A stretch of DNA of 64,000 nt from CAVSCD01 sp963726335 (lineage in GTDB: Bacteria > Acidobacteriota > Aminicenantia > Aminicenantales > UBA8522). Positions 17,880 to 27,487 of this stretch are shown here, piece after piece; within the stretch, counting starts at the first letter, position 1, and each line of letters starts with the position of its first letter. A model generated the notes under the pieces. That model saw nothing but the letters and a program-made list of their open reading frames with translations, was not told the DNA's origin and searched no databases. The stretch lies in assembly GCA_963726335.1 (NCBI GenBank), contig CAVSCD010000013.1, positions 1 through 64,000 of the forward strand, given 5' to 3'. The position numbers were made by a program, and so were the translations under genes.

Positions 17880-18899
17880 ATGAAAAGCATCAGACTGAAA
17901 ATGAAGCTGGCCGTGATCGCGATGGCGATCTTGATGCCGGCGGCTTTCTTAGCCTCCCAAGGCAGTCAGCTCAATTGGGTCCAGGTCACCCCAAAGGCCG
18001 GCTGGGCGCCCCGGGATTCGCATGCCGAATTCGTCTACCAAGACCAGATCTGGATCATGGGCGGCTGGGACACGCCGCAGACGCCCAATTTCCTGGATGT
18101 CTGGAAATCGCCGGACGGCCGGGAATGGACCCGCGTGCTGGAAAAGGGGCCGTGGGTGCAGAGCGACCTCCCGGTGTCACTCGTGTTCAAGGACAGGATG
18201 TGGCTCATGGGCGGGCGGAAAGTGCCCGGATCGGAGTGCAGCAACAAGGTCTGGTCTTCGACCGACGGGAAGGAATGGACACTCGTCACCCCGAACGCCG
18301 GCTGGAGCCCGCGGCTGGCCCCGGGTTTCGTCGTCTTCAAGGACAGGATGTGGGTGATGGGCGGCACCTCGGACTTCTACAAGAACGACGACACGACGCT
18401 CTTCAACGACGTCTGGTCCTCGGCCGACGGCAAGGAATGGAAGCTCGAGCTGGCCAACGCTCCCTGGTCGAAGAGGGCCCACGGCCAGGCGGTCGTGTTC
18501 GACGGCAGGATGTGGATCATGGGCGGCGGCGCACGGAACCCGAAGCCCCTCCCGACGAACGACGTTTGGTGCTCGGAAGACGGGGTGAACTGGACGCTGG
18601 CGACGGCGGCCGCCGGCTGGAAGCCGCGGATGTGGTTCTCGACGGTCGTCTACAGGGACCGGATGTGGGTCCTGGGCGGGTGGTCCGAGGAACAGGGCAA
18701 CTTCGGCGATGTCTGGTACTCGAAGGACGGCAAGACGTGGACGGAGCTCAAGTCGGATTTGATCTGGTCGAAGCGCCACGAGCATTCGGCCTTCGTTTTC
18801 CAGGACAAGCTGTGGGTGGCCGCCGGCGCGGCAGAGCCCAACTACAAGCTCAGCAGCGAGGTGTGGAGCCTGGCGGTTCCGCCGGATTGGCTTAAATGA
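17880..18899 (+). CDS. Secreted Kelch-like beta-propeller protein
   Basis: The 339-residue protein has a signal peptide (residues 1-25) and about six repeats, each with D-R/Q-M/I-W-x-M-G-G followed by a DVW-SS-DGKEW strand. This is a Kelch or galactose-oxidase-like propeller without added catalytic domains. Such proteins bind carbohydrate or are structural. The start at 17880 has a GGAG site about 10 nt upstream. Its stop codon abuts a REP-like repeat. Confidence 0.75.
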   Translation: MKSIRLKMKLAVIAMAILMPAAFLASQGSQLNWVQVTPKAGWAPRDSHAEFVYQDQIWIMGGWDTPQTPNFLDVWKSPDGREWTRVLEKGPWVQSDLPVSLVFKDRMWLMGGRKVPGSECSNKVWSSTDGKEWTLVTPNAGWSPRLAPGFVVFKDRMWVMGGTSDFYKNDDTTLFNDVWSSADGKEWKLELANAPWSKRAHGQAVVFDGRMWIMGGGARNPKPLPTNDVWCSEDGVNWTLATAAAGWKPRMWFSTVVYRDRMWVLGGWSEEQGNFGDVWYSKDGKTWTELKSDLIWSKRHEHSAFVFQDKLWVAAGAAEPNYKLSSEVWSLAVPPDWLK

Positions 18900-19080
18900 A
18901 ATTCGGGACACGATACCAATTACCGAATTTCTTTGGGTGCGGAAATCGGCATTATGTCCGGGATTATTCCGGCGGAGACTCGATGAAAACTGAGAGGCCC
19001 GGCGAATTAGGTGAATATCGTATGCTGTCACCAGTTCTTTCCCGCAAAATAATTGGGTAATTGGTATTGTGTCCCGAATT
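18900..19080. repeat. Inverted pair of type A REP units between convergent genes
   Basis: Forward unit at 18900-18924 (GGGACACGATACCAATT) and reverse at 19056-19080. They sit between two convergent genes. The forward unit begins at the base after the Kelch stop codon, and the reverse unit ends 2 nt before the MacA stop. A type B-like unit, in reverse, is at about 19015-19034. A bidirectional transcription-end role is plausible. Confidence 0.65.
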
Positions 19081-19082
19081 AA

Positions 19083-20341
19083 TTAGCGGGGAGGGGGCGG
19101 CGGCGGCGGGGCGCCCATGAGCATCGCCCCCGGCGGCGGCCCTTGCTGCGCCCGGGCCGTGGCTTGCTCCGCTGTCTCGTAGCCGGTGATCACCTTCCCG
19201 CCTTCCTTGAATCCGCTCGCCAGGATCTCGACGTAGGCGGCGCTGCTGACGCCGGCCCCGACGGCCGCCGCCCGAAGCTCGCCCTTGTCATCGAGATGCC
19301 AGATCACGACCTGGCGCGCGCCCGGGATCTTTTCGCCCGCGTCCCGGGCCGCCTTCGCCAGCCGCGCGGCCTCCCCCTGCGGCAGTGTCGGCGTGAACCG
19401 CAGCGCCGCCGCCGGCACCAGGAGCGCGGCCTTCGCCTCCCCGGTGACGATCGTCACCGTCGCCGTCATCCCCGGCCGCAGCAGGCGCTCCGGGTTGTCG
19501 GCGTCGATGACCGCGGTGTAGGTCACGACGTTCGAGCTCGTCGTCGGCGAATAGCGGAGCTGCTGGACCGTCCCGTTGAATGGACGCTCCGCGAAGGCGT
19601 CCACCGTGAACCGCGCCGCCTGCCCTTCCGCGATCCTGCCGACGTCCGCCTCGTCGACGTCGCATTCGACCTTCATCTGGCTCAGGTCGCTGGCGATCTC
19701 GAACATCTTGACCGCCTGGTAATTCGCCTGCACCGTCTGCCCGGCTTCCATGTTCCGCGAGATCACGATCCCATCGATCGGCGAGCGGATGATGCAATAA
19801 CCCAGGTCGAGCCGGCTCGACTCGAGCGCCGATTTCGCCCTGGCGACGCTCGACTTGGCGTTCTCGAGGTCGGATTGGGATGAAAAGTAGGTGGCTTCGG
19901 CGGCTTCCAGCTCCTCGGGCGAGACCAGGTTCGCCGCCGCCAGGCTCTTGGACCTTTCATATTTCGCCTTCAGGTTAGCCAGGGTGATCTTGGCCTTTTC
20001 GAGCGAGGCCAGGGCGATGAGGTAATTCGCGTTGCTCTGCGCCACCTTGGCCTCCGAAGTCTGCGGGTCGATCTCGGCGAGGATCTGCCCCTGCTTGACG
20101 GGGGAGTTGAAATCGACGGCCATCCGGCTGATCATGCCCGACACCTGGCTCCCCACTTCGACCAAGGTGATCGCTTGCACGATGCCCGTGGCCGTGACGG
20201 TCGACTCGACATCCCCCCGGCTGACAGCCTCGAGCTTGAAGTGGAGGTCCGCCGGTTTGTTCTTCTTGGCGACCGCGAGGCCGAGGCCACCGCCCACCGC
20301 CGCGATCACGACGATGGTCCCGATGATGGCTTCTTCTTCAT
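19083..20341 (-). CDS. MacA/HlyD-family efflux adaptor (membrane fusion protein)
   Basis: The N-terminal membrane anchor (AIIGTIVVIAAVGGGLGLAV) is followed by a barrel-sandwich half (GIVQAITLVEVGSQVSGMIS), a long coiled-coil hairpin (residues about 95-175), the second lipoyl half (IRSPIDGIVISRN) and a beta-barrel region. It would bridge an inner-membrane transporter to an outer-membrane channel. I place the start at the ATG at 20341 (MKKK, after GGCAGGA); a single missing G in codon 4-5 moves it out of frame. The frame extends upstream to 20489 with nothing recognisable. The C-terminus is unusual: seven prolines in a row. No MacB or TolC is adjacent in the window. Confidence 0.8.
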
Positions 20342-20597
20342 CTGATCCTGCCTTATTGGTGCTTATGAATGCTCGAATGTGCCGATCGACGCGCATTCCT
20401 CCACTGGTCACTATTCCCAGTGCGACCTTTAGACGCGGCGGCGCGCTGAAATCTTCCCCGAGAACATCATAAAGCGCCGGGACCGGCATATCAATTCCCC
20501 ATTGGCCCGCCCCACCCAGCCATTGAATTGACTTGCCCGCGGGTTGAAGCTAGGATTTCAAGCTTATGCTTCAGAGCGAACTTCTCCCGGAGGTACC

Positions 20598-23500
20598 ATG
20601 GCCATCTCGAAACCGTTGAACGGCTCATCTTCATTATCGCGGCGGTCTTCATCGCGCGCCGCCGCGGATATCCGCACGCTCAGAGCGCCCCTGGCCGCCC
20701 TGCTCGGCCTGGCGTTTTTCCTGGCCTTCGTCCAGGCGCCGCTCCTCGCCCAGGTCGACGCGCGTATGCTCCAGCTACCCGGACGTCTCGGCCACGCAGA
20801 TCGCCTTCGTATACGCCGGCGACATCTGGATCGTGCCCAAGGCCGGCGGCGTCGCCGACCGGCGTCACCCCGCCAGGGGCGAGGAATCGTTCCCGCGCTT
20901 TTCGCCCGACGGCTCGCACGATCGCCTTCAGCGCCAACTACGACGGCAACCTCGATATCTACACCGTCCCGGCGCACGGGCGGACTGCCCGCACGCGGTC
21001 ACCCACCACGGCATGCCGGACCGCATGGTCGACTGGTATCCCGACGGCAAGGCGCTCCTGTTCACCTCGTCGCATGGACGAGCGGCAAGCAGCGCTTCAG
21101 CCAGCTCTACACGCGTCCGCGCGAGGGCGGCCTGCCGGCGAAGCTGCCGGTTCCCTACGGCGAGTTCGGCGCGCTCTCGCCCGGACGGCAAGAAGCTCGC
21201 CTACACGCCGATCAGCCGCGGACTTCCGGACCTGGAAGCGCTACCGCGGCGGCATGGCTCCCGACATCTGGCTCTTCGACCTCGAGACGCTGACCGCGCG
21301 AGAACCTCACCCAGAGCGACGCCAACGACGAGTTCCCGATGTGGCACGGCAAGACGCTCTATTTCCTGTCGGACCGCGGCGCCGCACATGCGCTCCAACA
21401 TCTGGGCCTACGACATCGCGACGAAAGCCGACCCGCCAGGTCACGCACTTCGACCGACTACGACATCGCACTTCCCCGCGCTCGGGCCGCCGACATCGTC
21501 TTCGAGGCCGGCGGGCGGCTCTACCTGCTCGATCTCGCGACCGAGAAGCTCCGCGAGGTCAAGATCCAGGTGGTCGACCGACCGCGCCACGCTCAAGCCC
21601 GCGCATGGAGAACGTCGCCAAGCTCGATCCAGCAACGCCGGCGTCTCGCCCGACGGCAAGCGCGCCGTCTTCGAGGCGCGCGGCGAGGTGTTCTCGGTCC
21701 CGGCGAGAACGGCGTCGTCCTGAACCTGACCCGCACCTCCGGGCGTGGCCGAGCGCTACCCCGCCTGGTCGCCCGACGGCAAGATCCGTCGCGTACTTGG
21801 AGCGACCGTCCGGCGAGTACGAGCTGTACCGTGCGGCCCGCCGACGGCGCCGGCGCGGAGAGCAGGTCACGACGTCCTCGGACCGGGCTTCCGCTACCGG
21901 CCCTTCTGGTCGCCCGACTGCAAGAAGATCGCGTTCATCGACAAGACCATGGCGCATCAGATCCTGCGACGTCGCCACCGGCAACGGTCGACGACGGTCG
22001 ACAAGGGCGATCTACATCTACGAGGGCGACCTCGAGGGCTTCCGCGTGAGCTGGTCCGCCGGACAGCCGCTGGCTGGCCTACGCGCGCGACCTCGACGAA
22101 CCGCGACAGCGCGGTCTTCCTCTACGACACGAAGGACGGCAAGATCGCACCAGGTGACGTCCGGCTACTACAACGACCGCAGCCCGTCGTTCGACCCGGA
22201 CGGCAAGTACCTCTACTTCCTGACCGAACCGCACGCTTCCAGCCGCTCTACGGCGACATCGACACCACCTGGATCTACGCCAACACGACGATCGATCGCG
22301 GCCGTCGCCGCTGCGCGACGGACGTCGCCCTCGCCGCTGCGCCCCGAAGAACGACGAGGTCGAAGGCGAAGAAGGACGAGCGAGAAGAAGACAAGGCCAC
22401 GAGCGGCGAGAAGCCGACGAAAGGACGGACAAGGACAAGAAGGCGCAAGGAGCGAGAAGGAGAGAGAAGGCGAGCCGCCCAAGCCGGTCGCGATCGACCT
22501 CGACGGCTTCGAGAGCCGCCTCGTCGTGCTGCCGCCCGAGGCGGGGAACTATCAGGACCGTCGCTGCGCGTGTCCGGGCAAGGTCGCTCTTCCGCCGGCT
22601 GCCCGAACCCGGGCTCCGCCGAGAAGAAGCGGCCCGGTCGATCTACTACGACCTCGAGAAGCGCGAGGAGAAGACCGATCCTCGACGACGCCGACGGCTT
22701 CGAGCTCAGCGGCCGACGGCAAGAAGATGCTCGTGGCCAAGACGGCCGAGCTACGCGATCGTCGACGTCGCGCGACGGACCAGAAGATCGACAAGAAGAT
22801 GCCGTCCGGCCGAGCTCGAGGCGACCGTCGATCCGCGCGCGGAGTGGCGGCAGATCTTCAACGACGCCTGGCGGTTCGAGCGCGATTTCTTCTACGACCC
22901 GAACATGCACGGCGTCGACTGGAACGGCCATGCAGGCGCGCTACGGCAAGCTGCTCGACGACGCCGTGACGCGCGAGGACGTCAATTACGTGCATCGGCG
23001 AGCTGATCGCCGAGCTCAACTCGTCGCACACCTACCGCGGCGGCGGCGACATGGAGTAGCGGCTCCGAGCTCGGCGTCGGCTATCTCGGCGTCGACTGGG
23101 CGCTCGAGAACGGCGCCTATCGCGATCAAGAAGATCATCGACGGCGCGCCGTGGGACAGCGAGGCGCGCTCGCCGCTCGCGCAGCCCGGGCCTGAAAGTG
23201 AACGAGGGCGACTACCTGCTCGCGGTCAACGGCGCGCCGATGGACATCGACGAAGGACCCGTGGGCGGCGTTCGCAGGGACTGGCGGACAAGACGGTCGA
23301 TGCTGACCGTCAGCGCCAAGCCGAGCGTGCGAGGGCGCGCGCGAGGTCGCTGGTCGAGACGCTCGACCGACGAGGACCGGCTCCGCAACCTGGCCTGGAT
23401 CGAGGGCAACCGCAAGCGCGTCGAAGAGGCCACCGGCGGCCGCATCGGCTATATCTACGTGCCCAGACACCGGGCATCGACGGCCAGAACGAGCTGGTCC

Positions 23501-24049
23501 GGCAGTTCCACGGCGCAGATCGACAAGGACGGGCTGGTCATCGACGAGCGGTTCAACGGCGGCGGGCAGATCCCCGACCGGTTCATCGAGCTGCTGAACC
23601 GGCAAGCCGCTAGCCTTCTGGGCCGTCCGCGACGGCACGGACTGGCAGAGGCCGCCGATCGCCAACTTCGGACCGAAGGTGATGCTGATCAACGGCTGGA
23701 GCGGCTCCGGCGGCGACGCCTTCCCGGATTACTTCCGCGAGGCCGGGCCTCGGACCGCTGGTCGGCACGCGCACCTGGGGCGGCCTGATCGGCATCACCG
23801 GCACGCCGGACCTCGTCGACGGCGGCAGCGGTCACGGTGCCGACGTTCGGCATGTACGAGGCGGACGGCACGTGGGTCGTGGAAGGGCACGGCGTCGATC
23901 CGGACATCGAGGTCGTCGAGGACCCGGCGCAGCATGGCGAAAGGCGTCGACGCGCAGCTCGAGAGCGGCATCGCAGGAAGTCTTGAAGCGCTCCTGGAAG
24001 ACGCACCCGCCGCTCCGAGCCGAAGCGTCCGCCTTACGAGAAGCGCTGA
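20598..24049 (+). pseudogene. Tricorn-like protease (S41 with propellers and PDZ), dense frame breaks
   Basis: Read with frame changes, this is a complete tricorn core protease of roughly 1,100 residues. It has a signal-like N-terminus, a PD40 propeller (IWIVPKAGG, FPRFSPDGS, FWSPDCKKIAFIDKT), a Lys/Glu-rich linker near 22350-22480, the C1 region (FERDFFYDPNMHGVDW), a PDZ (LKVNEGDYLLAVNGAP) and the S41 catalytic end with SGSGGDAFPDYFRE near 23700. The frame changes by one base dozens of times. In those I resolved, the extra base is nearly always G after C or C after G, while the codons between are intact. This is unlike the usual stop-rich pseudogene and argues for sequence artefact. The start at 20598 has GGAGG 4 nt before it. 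The enzyme would degrade peptides in or outside the cytoplasm. Confidence 0.75.
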
Positions 24050-24067
24050 GGCCTGCGACCTATATTT

Positions 24068-24281
24068 GTACCTGGATATCAATTCCCCAATTTGTCGGCT
24101 TGCATTTCTGTACCTGGCAATCAAGTCGCCAATTGCATTTCTGTACCTGGTTATCAATTCCCCAATTAGTGTGGTTGGAGCGGTTTGCGTATTTGTACCT
24201 GGATATCAATTCCCCAATTTGTCGGCTCCGGGTCGGGATTACGGAAAACATCGGGAAAATGGGGAATTGATATCCAGGTAC
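24068..24281. repeat. Array of type C REP-like units (four direct, one inverted)
   Basis: Units start GTACCTGGATATCAATT and continue with CCCCAATT. Copies lie at 24068-24093, 24110-24134 (diverged), 24143-24168 and 24195-24220, with an inverted copy at 24257-24281. Spacing is about 33-50 bases. The array fills the gap between the tricorn stop and the pectate-lyase-like gene. The spacers differ, but five units with unequal spacing and one inversion are not a CRISPR. Confidence 0.7.
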
Positions 24282-24337
24282 CATATTCTTCACTGGAGTT
24301 GACAAATCGGCGGGTAACCTGCGAAAGTGGGCTGACC

Positions 24338-25930
24338 ATGAAACGACCCCATGCGTTGACCGCCTTGCTTATCACGCTCCTGGCAGCCGGCCGGGCGACG
24401 CCCCTGCCGCAAACTATGCCCCGGACCCCGGCCGCCCCCCAAGCTCCTGCCCTGTCGGGCGCTGCGGACCCGAGCGCGTCCCCGACCGCGTCCATCCGAA
24501 AAGCTACCAGGAGAGGCGCCATCGGGAAAGGACGCGGTCCTGGCGGCCGTTAAAAAGGCCGCCCGCTTCCTGATGGAGACCGTCTCCAATCGCGGCGGTT
24601 TCCTGTCGGCTTACGCGTCCGACCTGTCCGAGCAATGGGGCGAGATCCCGGCCCGAAAATCCCAGGTCTGGGTGCAGTCGCCGGGCACGGTCAGCATGGG
24701 CGAGCTCATGCTTCGCGCGGCGGACGCCACCGGCGACCCCGAGTATCTGCGGATGGCGGAGAAGATCGCGGGCGCCCTCGTCTACGGCCAGCGGCCGGAG
24801 GGCGGCTGGCACTATTTCATCGATTTCGACCCGTGGGGCATACCGGAATACTACGATCAGGTGGCTTCCCGGTGCTGGGGATGGGAGGAGTTCTACCATT
24901 ACGGCGACAACTCGACGTTCGACGACGACGTCCACGCCGGCGCGACGCGGTTGCCTGATGTCCCTATATCTTACGACGCTCGACCCGCGCTGGCGCGCGC
25001 CGCTCGACAAGGCGCTCGAGTTTCGTCCTGGCGTCCCAGTTTCCGAACGGGGGCTGGCCCCAGCGTTTTCCGCTCCGCGACGACTATTCGTCCTATTACA
25101 CGTTCAACGACGGGGTGACCATCAACAATATCCACCTGCTGCTCGAGGCCTATGAGAAGCTCGGCGACACGCGGCTGAGGGAGGCCGCCGGGCGCGGCAT
25201 GACGTTCGTCGTCAAGGCGCAGCTCGCGCCGCCCCAGGCCGCCTGGGCGCTCCAGTACGATCACGATATGCGGCCGGCCAAGGCGCGGAACTACGAGCCG
25301 GCCGCCGTGTCCGTCGGCCAGACGCTCGAGTGCATCCGGAACCTCGAGATCTTCACCAAGATCACCGGCGACAGGGATTATCTGCGCGGCATCCCCGACG
25401 CCGTCCGCTGGCTCGAAAGCTCAACCCTCAACGGCGGCCGGGGCGCCGTCTACGAGGGGAAGACTTATACGCACGCGAGCTTCTACGAGCCCGGGACGAA
25501 CCGGCCCATATACGCCCACCGGAAGAACTCGCTGGCCGAGGTCGACCCAAAGGACCCCAACAGGGGGTACTGGGTGGATTACGAGCTGGGCAATTTCACG
25601 CAACACTACGGCGAAGCCGGGAACGTCGATGTGGCCGCGGTCAAACGGGAGTTCGAGAGGGTGAGCGCTCTCGGCGCAGTTGAGGCACGGGCGGAATATG
25701 AGGGGGAGCGGGAGAGAGAGAGGCGCGACCGGCCCGGGAAAATCGACGCCGGCGAGGCCGACAAGATCATCGCCGCCATGGACCCCCGGGGAGCCTGGGT
25801 CGAGGATATGTTCGCGGTGAATTATCCGGATTTCCGGGACCGGTCGAAGGGCCGGACCATCCGGGCCATCAAACTGGCCACCGCCCAGAAGAATATCTCC
25901 AGGCTGCTCGATTTCCTGCTGTCGAACTGA
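24338..25930 (+). CDS. Secreted pectate-lyase-like (alpha/alpha barrel) protein, frameshifted
   Basis: It begins at 24338 with a signal peptide (MKRPHALTALLITLLAAGRA). The mature domain spans about 24545-25920 in three frames, with changes near 24530, 24950 and 25020. Conserved parts include GELMLRAADATGDPEYLRMA, EGGWHYFIDFDP, FNDGVTINNIHLLLEAYEKL and a GGWPQRFPL pattern. It resembles family PL10-type pectate lyases, which cut polygalacturonate by beta-elimination. Downstream products would feed the hexuronate genes at 9.7-14 kb. One-base errors could restore the whole frame. Confidence 0.65.
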
Positions 25931-25932
25931 AA

Positions 25933-26123
25933 TAGCCTGAATTACTTCGCGAATCGAGGCGGCCCCCAGATGCGAGGCCCGAGGGGTGAAGCTGTACTCT
26001 TTGGTACGGCGAACTCCGAGAACAAAGCCGATGGGGCCGAATCTGCTCGCCCGAAGGGTAAAAAGCGCCGCCTAAAGAAAGATGGAAAAAAGACGAGGCG
26101 CTTTTTATGAATAAGTCAGAATA
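25933..26123 (+). mobile_element. MITE-like structured element, copy 1
   Basis: A 191-bp element near-identical to those at 30037 and 41451. TAGCCTGAATTA opens it and ...TCAGAATA closes it; the right terminal repeat is the most diverged of the three. It contains a central hairpin (GCTGTAC-TCTTTG-GTACGGC, with one T-G pair) and a 3' hairpin AAAAAGCGCC/GGCGCTTTTT. It fills the space between a stop at 25930 and a convergent stop at 26126. Confidence 0.75.
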
Positions 26124-26125
26124 GA

Positions 26126-27437
26126 TCAGTCACTCAGCAAATCGGAGGCCTTTCCGCCGCGGGTGATCATCCGGTCCAAGGCCGCCAGGTTGATCATCAG
26201 GTGCCGGGAATTATGGAAATGCTCCGCCCGCCGGGTGTGCGGTTCGTATGTCACGCGGCGGTCGCCCTCGTGCTGCCAGAGCGGGTAGCCGTATTTCTTG
26301 AGGACGCGCTTGGCGATCGTGAACTCGTAGATCTTCGAAAACAGCTCGGCGGACCAGGCTTCGCCGGTGTGCTCAAGGACCGCCAGCAACCCGACCAGCG
26401 CCTCGACATCGCAGTGGAGAGGCTTGCTCAAGTTCCAGGTGCAGTTGTCGACGTGCATGAGCATGCTCGCCACCCCGCCGTAGACATCGTCCCAGCCGAC
26501 CTCCACGTGACGCCGGAGTCGTTCGGCGGCCGTATCGAAGAGCGTGCGGTCTTTCCGCCGCAGGCCCTCGGCGAGGATCATCCAGAGGGTCTGGATGGAG
26601 GTCCCGAAGGAGACCGTCTGCGCGTGGCCCCCCCCGGCGCGGCTGTAGTCATGGTTGAGGACCTCGTTGTTGAGCCGGTAATCGGGATTGAAGTGGCGGT
26701 TGACGACCGCGTCCACGGCCCGGGCGGCGACGGCCTCGACGTCGGGGTCGGACTTGTATTTCAGGAGCGATATGGTCACCGGCAGGAGGAGCATGGAGAG
26801 GCCCTGCCGCCGCGGCCCCGGGACCGGGTCGGCGCCGGTGATCGAATCGTAATCCGGCCGGTCGTAGATGCGGAGACATTTGTCCATGATGTCCTTGGCC
26901 AGCTTCCAGGTATCGGCGTCGCGCGCGGCGCGGGCGTATTCGGCCAGCCCGGCGGCGACATAGAGATCACCATAGACGGTGACATCCGCGGCGGCGGCCG
27001 GCTCCCCTTCCCGGGTCAGGCTGGTGGGCCACAGGGAATCCCCGTCGGGCCGGCTCTTGAGGATAAGATCCGCCGACCTTTTGGCGACGTCGAGGTACTT
27101 CTGCTCCTTGCTCAGCACATTATAGAGATAGGACCAGACCCAGATCCCCCGGCCCTCGTTGGTCGGGGTCTTCGAGGTGCCGAGCCGGGTGCCGTCGCGG
27201 TCGGTGTTCCAGAGGAAGCCCCCGAATTCCGCGTCGATCACGTATTTTTCCATGAAGGGCAGGAAATCATCGAAGAGGAAGGCATGGTATTGACCCCGCA
27301 ATTCCTCGAGCGACAGGCCGGCGAGGCTGCGGACAGGCGGAGGGCTTTTTGCGGCCTGCCTTTTTGGCGCCCCATATCGGCCAGGCCGACGCCGTCGCGG
27401 CGGCACAAGCGGTTCCGATAAAGCTTCGTCGGTTCAT
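26126..27437 (-). CDS. AGE-family (N-acylglucosamine 2-epimerase-like) protein, twin-arginine-type signal
   Basis: The start at 27437 is preceded by GAGGAGG and gives MNRRSFIGTACAAATASAWP, a signal with an R-R-S-F-I twin-arginine-like motif. A frame change near 27370 joins this to the main domain, about 410 residues of alpha/alpha barrel (EFGGFLWNTDRDGTR, NEGRGIWVWSYLYN, HFHNSRHLM). AGE-type enzymes epimerise or isomerise sugars using paired histidines; both a secreted epimerase and a related hydrolase or lyase are possible. It is 50 nt downstream of the heparinase-like gene on the same strand, so the two probably form an operon. Confidence 0.72.
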
Positions 27438-27487
27438 GACCTTACCTCCTCAATTCCCCATTTTCCGGCTTCCAACAAATGGGATAT

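Noticed and set aside
20342..20489. N-terminal extension of the MacA frame
   Set aside because: No ribosome site or recognisable sequence; the MKKK start at 20341 fits better after correcting one base.
24068..24281. Possible CRISPR array
   Set aside because: Only five units, one inverted and one diverged, unequal spacers of 16-36 bases and no cas gene; fits REP-like units.
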